From positions 2,745,301 to 2,809,300 of the forward strand of contig OZ026605.1 of NCBI GenBank assembly GCA_964020085.1: 64,000 nt of DNA, read 5' to 3'. The notes below the pieces were generated by a model. That model was not told the origin of the DNA and ran no database searches. It saw nothing but the letters and a program-made list of their open reading frames with translations. Numbering within the stretch: the first letter of the stretch is position 1; every line of letters starts with the position of its first letter. Positions 14,115-28,100 of this stretch are shown here, one piece after another. The translations under genes were made by a program, and so were the position numbers. The DNA comes from Micromussa lordhowensis. Its lineage: Eukaryota > Cnidaria > Anthozoa > Scleractinia > Lobophylliidae.

Positions 14115-17100
14115 CTAATTAAAGTGACTCAACTCTGGTGGTTTCTTCATTAAGTCCCATGACCCATACCCAGTCTCCTGCAGGCGTTTGTAGAGCATTG
14201 ATTTCGTCTTCTGGTATTCTGTTGCCAGCTCTTTTGCGCTACCATACGTTTGTGCATCGAGGATTTGACGATGTCCAAGATCTTGGCTATTCTTGACAAC
14301 CTGTGAAAACAAATGCGGAAATTGAAACTCTGAACTAATCCTTGCGATGGTTTTGTGCAAATTAAGATTCAGGAAGACTGCCATTTCATGCGATAATGCC
14401 GATGTCTTTCCACGATTTACAGAATTACACTATACTGTTGTATGGATCTGGCGTATGGACCATGGCCACGGAAGAGAACGTGAAACGTGTTTTTAATCTG
14501 CAAAGGCGTGCAGCTCGTGTTGTTCTAGACGCAGATTTCAGTGAAGGAGTGCGGGGCTTTTTACACGGCTTCACTAGCTGCCGTTGAAGGATGCAGTAAA
14601 TCTTCAAATGTGTAGTTTAATTAATATTTAGGCGCATAAACTGAAGCGAACAGGACTGTCCAAGCTATATAACGAACCCATTACCTAGAAATGCAGATAC
14701 CAGGCGTGTCACCAGAGCTAGCCGCTATGGAATGTATAATCTGGCGTGTCCACGTTATAACAGGGATACTGAAGGGCGGCGTACTTTTAAGTTCGTTTGG
14801 TTAAGCTTTGGAATGCGATTCCACTCGAAAGAAAGACACCTTTAACGCCCTTCAAACTGCTCTTAAAAAAATCTTTTTAGCGCAGTCTCTACGTGTATAC
14901 ATTTTTTCCCTTTCTTTTAGTATTTATAATTTTTCACTGGCTGTATCTGTCTTAGTATTATTAATATTTGTAATTTAGATCGAAGGCCACTGCTTCATCA
15001 GTTTTTCTTTTCTGTCATGTGCTACATTGAAAAATAAAGTTGTTTCTTACTTACCCTTAAAGGACACTTAGCTCAAAGGAATCCGAACTGTTTACAATGG
15101 GGAAGAATGACAGAGATCACGAAAAAAACATATGAAAAGGAAACTAAGTATTTCTTCGAACAAAAGACACGGAGATAGAAAAACAAACTGGAACAATTTT
15201 TCTTCACGCGAAGAGAACACTTTGAACGGCTTCTCCTCGTGAACACGATAATTCGAGGAATTGCGGCAACAGGGAATAATTTAACACAGAAGATTCAAAG
15301 CTTCTTTCAACTCCTTCTAAAGCGTGATCTTAAATGCATATTAGGCCAACATCTCGTCTTCAACTTGACATTACGCTTTTAACATAGGGATTGAGATTCT
15401 TTGAATAAGCAAATTTGGGAATGTTTTTGATCCCTCGATAAGAGAAATGCATCTCGAGTTTATTTTGAAAATCTGAGAACACTTTTGCAAAGTTTATGAA
15501 AATTTAAAATAGTCATATCTTCTTTGATTACCTTAAAAAGCTTAATACACTTTCACAAAAACAAAGTGGAATTCACTAGCTGTTATTCTAAAAGTATTGA
15601 TAAAATCGAAACACATTATCCACATTATCTGTTGCCGGTTTACTGAGCAAGCTGCCTCGAAATTCTGGAAATTAGCTGTTAACTGTTTCGAAGACAACTC
15701 AATCTCGATACATTTAAGATTAAAAGAAGCTCTGTCACGGTCTTTAAATTGAAGGAAACCTGAAAAAATCGAGTTTAATAAAATAGAAAAACACCAAAAA
15801 GATAATAATAAGATAATAGACCCTAACCCTAACAAAAGCTACAAAACAAAGAAAAACTTCACAGATTATTACACCCAGGTTAATCCACAAATCTCACCTC
15901 CTTCAGACTTGCGTACAAGGCCTGGCGACTCAGTCGAGACGGCTTGGACATTTTGTTTTGGGCCATACCCAAACATCCGTCAAATACTTCCACTGAAGTG
16001 TCCTGTCCTACACACCAGTTTAATGACAACATCTTCGTCTTACCCTTAGTTTCAATCTCACGCGTGTGATCCTAAAAACAGACAAAAAATAGAAGCTCAA
16101 TTTTACTCTCAGGAAGCGGCTACTTACGGAAATCTGTGGTACTTTACGAGCTGGGTTAAACCATGTCTTTACAGTTCGGTAGATCTTCGCGAAGTATCGA
16201 TTATTTTTCAATTCGTTTCCTCCAATCAGAAATGGCACAAGCGCTCTAAGAGATTTTACATCAGTTTGTCAGTATCAGGGTATGTCAGGTTTCTTAGCAA
16301 TACACCGCCTAAAGACAGTGGACTCATGTGTACCCGCCTTTCTCACTGAAAGAGGAAGTTGATCACTCAGTAAGCTACCCAAGAAGAGTGTTCAAAAAGA
16401 AAATAAGCGGAATTACTTCAGTTCAAAGCTCTGTCAAGTCTACTACTCTTTCGCCCCCTTTATAAGCCACCCGTCCTCAATAGGCCTTGCAAAATTAGTA
16501 TCTACGGAAACCAACCTGATTGGCAAGGCGGCCCGCCTCTAATTTAGGATGATTGACATGGTAAGAACCGGGCAGTTGGTTGGAAAAGCTATTGTCATTA
16601 TCGAGTTCAACGCGCATGCTGACAGCACGGCTGAGGTGTCCCGGATGAAACAGCTTTCCAAGTACAATAGAGCTGATGTACACTGGTTCAACGAGGATAC
16701 TGAGGAGAGCTCCTTGAATACCTGTCACACAAAAACACAAAGAAGAGCTGTAATCAGTCTTCTAGCAGTGAGTGGAGCTTTAGGACTAGAAAAGAGTGAG
16801 GGGGAAAAACTCGATTCAAGACGAGACGAAGCCAGACTGCTTATCCCGGGGGAATACCCCTCGCGTAGGGGTATAAATCAAAGATTCTGGTCTCATTTAG
16901 CGTGTTCATAACAAACACCATTATTTTTAGCAGTCAAAGTATCTTTTATGGTGCACTAGAAGAGATAACAACTAAAAAACGCTCTCATTTCCGTTTTTTC
17001 ATGGCTCGATTTCCGCCGCTCTCAGTAGACCGGCCCCCTTCATGAACGGCGGTTGAGAATCGAGCCTAATCTGTTCTATGTGATATCTTTTACGGGTCAA

Positions 17101-19087
17101 ATAACGCTCGAGCCACGCCCAGATTGGTCTCTTTTAGGGTTTCAATTCAAATTTTCCAAAGAGCATTCCCGACATTTTCATCTGGGAGTACCCCCTTCGG
17201 GGTCCACCTCGTTCCTCATAGTCTCCAGTCACAAAAAGAAATTAGAAAATTACTGCCAATACAACAAGAATCGTTTCATTTTGTAGAGCAAAACTTGGCA
17301 AATGATAGGACCTTTTGGGAAGAATAGATGCCAAGCGAAGGCAAGGATGGAAACGGATTGCGATAGGGACAAACTTGAAAGATTAAGGCTTGTTGTCGCT
17401 CGATTAAGGCTCGATTAAGGCTTGTTGTTGTCGCATTATTCAGGGAATTAGATCGTCATTTAGGCAGTCAGGACACAAACGTAGAGAACAATGACACCCA
17501 AAAATAATTTACCCAAAACATTCCATTTGGCTATCTTGTCGCTACACGAAGCAGTACGCAATCTCTGACCAAGGCGGATTCCATCAATGGTCAAAATACC
17601 ATCCTGGACATCCAATGGTATGGTCCCTTCTCCTTTCTCCACCTTTGTCCTCAACAAACCTTGTTGTTTGGAGCCAAACACTGCCTTAGTTTGACTTGAA
17701 TCATCAGTGCTAATGATTAAACAAGGTAAAAACACGGTCAGCAACACAAAATGTGCACCAAAATCACATATTGACAGTGCGACTACTTGAACCGGGCTAT
17801 CAAGAAGAAAACTAACCATTCAAAACGGAAACTGAGATCAATGGACTGGTAGCTTCCGTGACGGCAAGTAACGGTCATCTGCTTTATATTTAAGCAATAG
17901 AGCACATTTTTCCGTGTTTATATAGCCTCATCTAAACACGAGGAGGGCTGGGAGAATTCGAGACAGTTAAACCCGAGACGTAGTCGAGGGTTTGCATAAC
18001 TTTCGAGAATGCGCGAATCTAAAACGTCACAACCGTGTTTACATACTCTCATCTAAACACACCTATCGACCAATGAGAGCGCGCGTAGTGGCTCAATTAT
18101 TTTATAAACACTCTTAGAGATTCAGTCCTTGACAGCGAATTATCATAATTATAAATCTCGCAAGAAAAATTAAGCTTGAAAACTATGTTGGCGACAACTA
18201 AACCGAAACCGTTGAAAAGCGTACAAAATTTAGGATCGAAGCTAACCAATCAACAAATGGCAGAGCTCCCCCGTGACAGGTTCACAACAACTCACACTTT
18301 CTTTGCGTCCTTCCATGTTACTGGTTTGTTCGAGAAAGAAGATCACAGCTATCCTTTATTCTCAAGTAACGTTTTAATTGGTTCACCTTTTTCTAAGTGG
18401 CCCGGTTCGAGTTGTCACGCTGTAAAAATCGCATGGATAATCTACGGATGGACAAGTTACCTGCTAACAGTTTCATTCACAAAGATGGCAGCATCTCCAC
18501 AAGGAGCTGTACTGACATAAAGATGAAACTTGACTCCGTCTCTCAGCTGAATCTTTCCTTGTCTTTCCTTCTGGACAAAGATGCTCTTCACATCTGTTTT
18601 ACCACTCAGCAGGATTGTTAGATGGTAATGGAAGAATTTTATCAGACTCCTCCGGGCGATTACTTCAGCATGGGAGTCATTCACTGTTGATCCATCCATG
18701 CGTAGCTGATCCCCGCTAATGCACCTAATAATATCACAATATAACATTAATCATCGTATCTATAACAAAATTCTCGATCGTGATTGGTTCTCCGAACGTC
18801 TGTTTCTCACGTAATCGGCGCGCGATCACGTGCGTGTCCAATTACAGGTATCCAATTTGATCTTTTTGATTTGATACCTACGCCATTGGCACGTCAATTA
18901 CGCGCGCTTAAATGGTTTCCTTCTTTCAACTCTACGGACTTTTCCGCTCAAAAGAAGTTCTCAAAACTCTTAGTTTCAAAATTTGTTAAAGATATGATTA
19001 ATTAGTAACTGGACCTTGGACCTGGGAGTAATCGTGACGTAATTTCAAATCGGTCTCGCGCTTGTCCAAATTTTCAAATCACTCGCG

Positions 19088-19129
<42 letters not shown>

Positions 19130-22100
19130 ACCTAATTATGCTGTATCTGTCGTCCCCATTGTTTCCTTGAAGAAAAGTAATTGCAAATTACATTGAGGTC
19201 GCTACTTTCAAAGCAGTTATGCTAGGTCTTTGCTGACAACCATGGGATTTTGTCGCTTCTTTCAGAGAGCGGCAAGAGAGTAGCCTGCGCTACAGACGCT
19301 ACTGCAGTTCTGGTTCAGGCTATAAGAGAGCGTGGCTTCTATCAGGGTTATTTCTTTCAAAACTTTATTGTACTGCTGTTTTGAGAGGGGTAAGCAGGGT
19401 TTGCCCTGCGAGTTTTGTTTGCTACTGGTTTTACACTGAAAAAACATTAGTTTGCAAAAAGGTGCCTTGAAGTCACACGTGTCGTTGAACTCACTTGTTC
19501 CCAGTTCCCAGGCTGACAACAGACCCGGGATCATCATCGCCGTCCTGCATCACAAATGCCGCAATCACCTTATACCCGGCAAACCTCCACCCTTCTGGTG
19601 CCTCACGACTCAGACCTGACAGGTGGTTCCAACAAAGAGCCGCAATCTTGTCCCCTTCAGTGGAGGCCCCTGGGTTGTAAAGCTGACACACACCCTTAAG
19701 CTTCGAAAGGGAAGCCACAGCATGTTGGGCCGCAGATTCTTTTGCGGCTTTCTTGGTCCTCCCAGCTCCCCAATTATATTGCTCCTCACCAACTTTGTAA
19801 GCGCAGTAGTGGTAAGATGGGTCTACATTTCCTTCAGGTCGCATTTCAAGTGCTTCTGGCTGTGGCAAGTGATATGCCTGGCAGAGCTCGTACAACGCAC
19901 TGATACCGTTTTTACCATCTGTTAAAGGCGTTCGAGGTACATCCATTTCATGTAAGGAATTTTGCGCACCAACAGGATTTGACTTAATCGGTTCTGTTGG
20001 AAGAGAGTTTTTTATGACTTATCAACTCACAAACAACTTTTCCACCAAAACAAAGCCACAGGGCCTAGAGCTATTCTAATGTTTTTAATAAGGTCCAAAA
20101 CCACACGACAAGCCCACATTTGGTTCATTCAATTCAACTGTGTTCTTGCTTCTCTTGGAACCGAGGAGTTTAACTGAAGCCAGGAGAAATGTTAATCAAC
20201 GGTTCTGAGGTGGGGGGGGGGGGGGAGGTATTCTCTGATGAACTAGCATCCCAACCAGGGAGGATAGCAAAACTCCTAGCCCTTTCATGTTCCAGAACCC
20301 ATCTATAAGCAGCAGCAGCCTGCTGCTTTCACTAAACTAAGGCTGAGTGTTACTCTCACCAGAACTGACTTGGTAACCCAGGCTTTTGAGGGCAATGGCT
20401 GCTGCTTCCCTCTTTGCATCCTTCTTACTGCGGCCCGTGCCGCTGTCACAGACCATGTCACCAACAACTGCTCTGAAGTTGTACGTCCTGAAGTGGTCAG
20501 GTCCTGTGTGACTCTGCTCTTCAAATTCAACCTGTAACACAAAATAGAAATCAAAAAGAACCATTAAATAATATTATTATCATACCAGATAAATTTCCAT
20601 GAAACACATTTCTACAATGCAGCCTCGGTTTTTAATATCTCTTCTACAAGTGATGTAGATAGTAACCAGGAAGGTTGAAATGATCCCCTAAAGGTATAGT
20701 GTAAACTAGGGTATGCTGCTTTAAAAGATAATTAAAAAGGTTACCGGTAATGTAACAGGTGACAGCTTACCTTGACACCTTTCTTTTGTCCATATTCATT
20801 CAGAATGCTCACTGGATGCCTTTCAACTGCCATTCCATCTCCACCACTGCTTCCAGTACCAGGTTTGTGAGCTAAAAAATTTTTAACATCAATGAAACTA
20901 GAATGTCCATATTCAAACTTGTATATGTTTCAGGTCAAAATGAAATTCAGGTTAAAATGATTTTAACCTAGTTTGATTCTCAATTTCCTTTGTCTTCCGA
21001 CACTAATTAATAATGATCCTTGAATAACTAGGGTTAAGAGACAAAAGAAAATCATTTTAACCTGAATTTCATTTTGACCTGCAACATATACACGTAGCTA
21101 CTCTACAAGGCTGATCTTTGCTACTGAAAAATTAATTTTATTTTTAAAAGTGATAATGTAACTGCAAAGAGGATATAACATAGCTACAGTACCATGCTTG
21201 AAAGAAAATGATTTGCAATCTGCTTCAAAGTATTCATTGCATTTTAAAGTTGCAACAATTGGAAGAGTTTTCATGTGGACAGCAACAGATGTCAATTGTT
21301 CAACATTCAACGTGTCCAAGTCATCGAATATTTCAACAGTCGCTCAATGATACACACCCCGTAAAGTTATTGTTAACTTACTGTACATCTACGAGAGTGA
21401 TGTATCCAATTGAAAATGTCTTACAATATCGTCAAACGTAAACAAAAATCACCCTGTTTCAGTCAACAAAATTATAATAGTTCTGATTGTCATTTACCTA
21501 ATTCAACTGGCATGTTGAACAGGCCTTCAAGAGCATGTAAAGCAGCATTCTTTTTTGCCACAACTTTTGTAGCACCAGAGCCTTCTTTAAAACTCTTTTC
21601 TCCCACTGTGACCCGACAAGAAAATGTCTTCTGGTGATCCGGGCCCAAATGAGGAAGGTCTTCATAAGAAATCTGTAAAAAAAGTGTTATACTTAGTTTA
21701 AAAAATTGTTACTCTCACACAGTCTTCTCTGCCTACTAAATGCTGGGGAAATCCTTTCTAATCACAGGGATTCTAGAAGACAGAAGGTGCATTATGAAGA
21801 CACAAAGAGTATTACTTAGCCTGCGTAGCAAGCGTTCCTGTGCATTTTAGCAAAAGGAAAACCCAGGATCGGCGAGCAAACGAGTTTTGGCCGCGCGAAA
21901 AATGGGGAGAGCGCAAAAAATGAAGCGAGGGGGAGGGGAGAGGAAAGGGAACGCTTGCATCCAGCCATTGTGAATCTCAAATACGCCCCCTAGGTGTTGC
22001 ACGCTTCAGTGACTTTGACGAAATGACAGCTGTTGAAAATACCCAATCAAAATTTGGCGGAAGGAATACCGGCAGAAGTAAACAAACGATCATTCCATGT

Positions 22101-25100
22101 GAATCTTCTGTCAAAAAGTTACACGTGAGTTCGAAGGTTTTTCACAAGTCGAAGATACTGATCTCCAAATTGCGTTGAAAATTCATGCCGCCACCATCTG
22201 CAAAATGTAGAATTTGCAGCTGCGACTTTAAGATCCAGTTCGGAACGACTGCAGGGAAGGATCAGCACAGGCCCTCTGAGAATTGTTTTTGCCTTTGAAG
22301 AGACGCTCGAGAATGTTTTGGGACAATTCTTGCAGAAATTATCAAGTCAGTCGGCCTTCACGTTCCGCCGGAATGATCCTTTGAGATATTCAAGTAGGGT
22401 TTGCAATAAATGCGCCCACAAAATAAGAAACTTTGGGCACATATACGGTGAAGTCAAGTCATCGCTAGAAGAGCAATATAATAATTTGTCAAACCCGAAC
22501 AAAGAAAACGTTGCTCCTACAAAGCGCCTTCTCAACACGCCGCAGGGAAATAGCCCGTGTTGTATTGCTGTTCGTGTTAATTCCCCCACAAGCAAACTTT
22601 CATCGCGCAAATCGTTGTCTTTTGCTAGACAGGAGATAACCGATGAAGAACGACTAGATGCCGCTCTACATGTGGAAAATTTGCCGGATGAAGGGGATTT
22701 GAGTTTGCCTTTGTCGCGAACGGCGATTTGATTGCAAGAATTCTGTGCGACATGCCAAGCAAATTGCTAGTAAAGCAACTCGCATTGAAGAACTGGAAAT
22801 CTGCTTCAAGCACAATATAGTGTGGCATTCGTCTATCACAACCACAGCGAGATTGTTATGAAGTGGCGAAGAGTCATGCTTCAGGGAAGCAAGGAATTCT
22901 TTTCTTTGTAAAGCGTCTTCTGCTGAGGCGAAAACAAGGTGGTACTTTCCACTGTCAATGTCCTTCTGTTTGGCTTCTGCCATCGCTGTAGCAGTTAAGC
23001 CCATGGACGTTGCCTCTAGGACTTGATCTTTCATGATACTTATCAGGGGGCAAATCATATCAACAATCGAGCCTTTCTTTGCGACTGCAAGAAGTTGAAA
23101 TATCAGGCTCTTACCAAAGCCTGTTGGCAAAACTCCTAGTAGATCTCCGCGTGTTAACTGTAATATTGCAGATTTCTGTTCTTCCTTCAGTTCTCTATCA
23201 AAACCCTTCTGGGCCAAGAAATCAAGAGCTCTCTGTAAATCTTCCTCGTCATTCGCGATCTTGAAATAGTCAATGACCAGCAACAGTCGGGTTTCAATCA
23301 TCTGTCCAATTTTGAACCAATAAGAGGCTCCGTTGGCTGGTGAACGGAGTATTTGAGATTCACAATGGTTGGATGCAAGCGTTCCCTTCTCTCCCCTCCC
23401 CCTCCCCCTCGCTTCATTTTTTGCGCTCTCCCCATTTTTCGCGCGGCCACAACTTGTTCCCTCGCCAATCCTGGGTTTTCTTTTCGCTAAAAACGCACAG
23501 GAACGCTTGCTACGCAGGCTAAGTATTACTATTCCCTCTCCTTCCTGGATGTGATGCTAGCCCAATGTAGGGTCCCCCCTCCCCACAGAAAATTGCCAGG
23601 CTGCCCCAACAATCTATTTTATACTTCTTGCTGAAGAGGGGTACAATGGCGGTGCCAGGTTTTTGCACAATTTTCAGGTTTTATTTATTCTAAACCAGAT
23701 TTTTCATTTTTGAGGTCGGCAGGTCTCCTTTACTCTACAAGTTTTTAATGGCTACCACTGCGACTAGTTTTCATGAAGACAACTTATTGCTACCAGTACC
23801 TTGAGCTGGTTTCTCTGACAGTGCTCATTCAGAAGCATGATGGGATCCTTGCGTAACACGACAGCTTCTGCTTGTGTTTTATCCCCCGGCATTTGCTGGC
23901 CAGCCGAGGAACCACCGCTCCCAACAGACCAGTGAGGACTCTCCTCTGTCGTGTCATACAATCCTGTAATTAAGTAATCAAGTAATTAGACAGAACCTGC
24001 GATGATGTTTGGAGTGTTATATCATTCTTGATTGAACCACTGGAATTATAAATTCTTGGCACTTAATACGTACAATAATTTCTATTTACAAGGCTAAAAA
24101 AAGTTAAAAAGCAAAAACACCGAACGTTTTCAACAACAAATTATTGGTCATCTTCAGGGTAAAAGTAAAAACCATCCGCTAATTGTGTATTTAATATATT
24201 TAATATATATGTTACATAACAGTTTTGCAATGAAGCAAAGAATCTGTCTGTTTAAAGATGGTTTCCATTCTTGGATCAATAGGCCTTCGAGGATTCTATG
24301 CTTTGTAGTGGATTGAGCCATGCAAAGTATGTGTCAGTTAAAAGAATGCAACAGATTCACATGTAGATGGCAGGCGGGCTCATCAAATCGCATGTTCATC
24401 AAATTGCACCTGCACATTTCTCATAGTCTCACCAATGTAGCTGTCAACGCAAGAACAGTCCCCTTTGTGCACTACAATCATTCACAAAAGTCTTGGGGCA
24501 AATTTACACTTTTGGTGCTTTTGGATACACACCAGACAAACACAAATACAACTTCACCTGCCTCAAATCTGCCCCCACTCCACATACAATGCTGAAAACT
24601 AGTAACTGCAATTTCTCCTGAGTTTCAACATTGTATCGGGTAAGGAGGGAGGAAGTTACAGTAACATGTTTTTAAAAGGATAGCAGTGCTTTTTTTTAAC
24701 TTCAGTTGTAAAACATAGATTATTTGTTGCATTATACAAGTGTCTTAAGGACGTTTGTCCAGGATTGTAGGTTTGAATTTATGTAAAATATTGACAGAGG
24801 TACATTACATAGTCTGCTGACTACTTCATGTAATTATACAGGTATATTCTCCAAGCCATATGACAATGAATTTTCAAAGCTGCTGCAATAGCCATCGTTA
24901 ATTTGACAGGAAAGTTGAGTCAATTTAATTGTTAGTACCACTTCAATTCAGTTCTTCAATAATGCTTCGATTGTGTTCGAGGTTTGTAAGCTAACACAAC
25001 TACTGGTTCTTATAATACTTACTTGTGTGGATTTCTCAGCCCTGATGGTTCAGACATTCATATTTAGAAATAAAATACCGGTACGTAACCTGAATGAAAG

Positions 25101-28100
25101 TGTCCATTTCTCAGAGCATAATCAGCTTCTACAAATACAATTCATGATTTTTTTAATTATCTTTTTGAAATGTGTGGTTCCAGAAAATATCCATACCCCC
25201 ACTACAGAGGGAATTGGAAATTCCGAAGGGGAGGGGGGGTCAAAGACCCAGGAAATTCCAGGGGGAGGGGGGTTGTATAATCAATTTAGTTTCCAGAGGT
25301 CTTTTGATTCAATTCGGATTTGAGTGTCGATCTAGCTGTTCAAAAATCCTCTCTTACCTACTTAGTAGAACTTTCACATGAAAAATAGTGGCTTGAATAC
25401 TTGCTTTTGACTCGCATTATATTTGAAATACATTTTCCTTCTTCAAAAAGCATTTTGGAAGCTAACAAATGCGAAGAACGTGTCATTGCGTGGACATGGC
25501 CGCCATTACTTGTTACCAGTCCACATTCAGTCACCTTGTGTACTGAAAAGCACTGGAGACTAGCCTAGTTTGTTTTCGCATCGGTCTTCGAAGTGGCAGT
25601 TGATTTCTTTCATGAAAATTAGTTTCTTTATAAAGGTAGAAATGATGTTACAATTTCACACACTTGAGAATTTTGTATCCCTGTTTATCTCTGTCTATCT
25701 GTATGTAGTTTTGCTGTAAAATTGGCTTTCGTCTCAAGTCTGTTAGCCATTGTGTTCGCAATAAAAGTACAGTGTCAATTTCATCCGTCCTTAATGGAAA
25801 TTGTACCACATTTACAAAGGGAGTTGGTCGTGTTGGAAGGTAATTTGACAAGTTTCCATTTTATCTCTTCTTTTAAAGCATGTTTCACTAATCTTGAATG
25901 CTTTCTTTGCGAGTATCTTCAGATATAGATGTTACAATCGGTCGAGAATATTAAGCTTAGTAGTTATGTGCAATGCAGATGGCTAAATGTTTGGAGTGTG
26001 TACTTTTACTTTAACACACTTTCTTGCCAAAACTATTTTTCCAGAGGGTATGGGGGTGTACAAAATAGTAGTGGAAATTCCGGAGTGGTGGGGGGTTATT
26101 TTACTGGTCAAAAAATGAAAATTCCGGGGAGGAGGGGGGGCTTACGTGAAATTCCCTCCGTGGGGGGTATGGATATTTTCTGGAACTACACAATTTATCA
26201 TTATTTATATACCTTCTGCAGGTTCCCAGTTCATAAGGGTTTTCAAGGCTGCAATAGCTACAAGCTTCCTTGCCATTTTCTTTGTTGAACTTTTCTTTGG
26301 ACCAAAATTTGTGTCTCCTACTGTAACCTGGGCCTGGTACAACCCTGGATACATGCACTGAACATCTTCAAACTTTATCTGGAGAACAAGTTTTGTTCAA
26401 AATATCTGAGTTATGCATTAGATTAATGGACAGTTACCTTATGCTGGGTTCAATAGCTCCCTCATTCATATTTCTTCCTAATACCCCCAGAGGGTTATGG
26501 CTAACAGTGAAGAAGAATTACATACACTTCAAGCTTCACTTCACTGAAAGCCTCTCAAGCCTCATACGATAACTCAATTCCCAAAATTGCCTAGTTCCTG
26601 TACGGCTTTCTCCCAGGCCTTCATGGTCAATTGACTTCTGTGATGTATCCCAAGGGAATGGCCCGGAGTAGCCTAGACAATAACAGACTGCACATGCATT
26701 TGGATCAACAGCAGAATTTTGGCTAAGCTTCAGGGATGTCAATTCCTGGCCCTTTAGCAAATTTTTACGTACATGTACAGTAGGAAACTGAAGGGAAATG
26801 ATTGACCGGAAATGACCGGAAATGATTGACTGCAGCTAAATATTGAGGCCTAACAGCTAGGCAATTCCTAAAGCAGCAAAGATATAATATGCCTGTGGAT
26901 GTGAAAACAACATGAAAGTTGCTAAAGGTAATAAATGTCAATGGGCAAATGATGTACATGTATGACTGTGGCCTGAAGTTCTTAAACTGAATGCAAAAAC
27001 TCTTATGAACAGAACAATGACTGCGCAGGAGCAATATGTCTTTGTACATTTCCTTGCTGTTCTTTGCTAAACAACAATGTGAAACGACCAAAATTCTGCA
27101 TGGTCTGGAGAATAGAGCCACTACAGCCAATTTTTTTTAGATTTATTCTTGAAATTCATGTTGCCTTACATATTCAGTTTTGAGAATAGTAAGGCTGCAT
27201 TCACACTTGGTGCTCAAGCCCTGGTGTCTGGGCACCGGTACAAAATATGCTGACACTAGTACTCCAAGTAACCAAGTACCATCTAGTGCCCGAGTACAAG
27301 GTCACGACTTTATACCCAAACATGGGCACTGTGACCAAATTTGGAAAAAAGGTGTATTCACATAAGTGCTGAGTGAGAATTGTACCTGGGCACTGTGTTC
27401 TGGCAGCAAGGGTAAACACAGCCTAATAGACAAACTGAATGACTCAAGAGTATTGCAAGATTCAAAGGTTAAATATTTTTTTATAAGTAATTATAAATTA
27501 TAATATTATGAATATAGATTCATTTTTCAATTGACATCAACTCAAATTAACAAAAGCACATTTATTTACATACAGGTTGATTTCTTTTCTGTCCATATTC
27601 ATTGAGCAACATCACCGGGTCCTTATCAGGTGGGGCTGATGGGTCAAGGCTCTTCACCTTTGGACGCCGATTTCTGAAGTTCCGCCCATACCTCGTAGGA
27701 AGCCCTTGTTCAGCTTCCACGGGACCTACATCACAAGCACCAAATGCACTTTGTTGAAACCTACCATAAGGTTCTACAAAAAAAAAAGCCAGAAAATTAT
27801 TGCCCTGCGATTTAAAGAAATAAAATACAAATGTTTAGAGAGGAAGCCCCATCAACCCTAGGAAGCTTTTATGCCGGTTCTCTATCCAAGTAAACACTGA
27901 AATTAAAAAAAGTGCAAAATGAGAATTGACAGGCCAGAATTCGATCAGATGGAGGCTACAAGATCATTTGAGACAGTGCCCAGTCCAATATCTGAAAAAT
28001 ATTGGACCGGCAAATTATAGAGCATAATTTCTAATGATTTGGTTGGTTAAATTACTTATTGATCCTCTGAGCTAACTTAATTGTGTTATAATGGAACTAA

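Larger units (their letters stand above)
21817..23521. mobile_element. Mutator-like (9-bp TSD) transposon with captured or residual gene pieces
   Basis: A 1705-bp element in the ADAR intron between exons 4 and 5. Both ends start TAGCCTGCGTAGCAAGCGTT. The terminal inverted repeats extend about 165-173 bp (21817-21984 and 23349-23521). The flanks carry an exact 9-bp direct duplication, AGTATTACT, at 21808-21816 and 23522-23530. A 9-bp duplication with long inverted repeats fits the Mutator/MULE superfamily; this is inferred from structure, as no transposase is present. Inside are a broken zinc-finger-like ORF (plus strand) and a truncated RecQ-like helicase ORF (minus strand), converging near 22.8 kb. 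Confidence 0.85.

Noticed and set aside
15815..15835. Telomere-like CCCTAACCCTAAC
   Set aside because: Only two units; it is chance or an isolated remnant, not an internal telomere array.
16020..16238. An extra ADAR exon (minus-strand ORF with [19 protein letters not shown])
   Set aside because: Its frame differs from ADAR, and the flanking exons 16721-16516 and 16071-15898 join in phase without it, matching the deaminase family.
16549..16911. A 120-codon plus-strand ORF
   Set aside because: It is mostly the antisense of ADAR exon 11.
22817..23301. A free-standing RecQ helicase gene
   Set aside because: It lies entirely between transposon inverted repeats, ends after motif II and runs into antisense sequence; it is a fragment.
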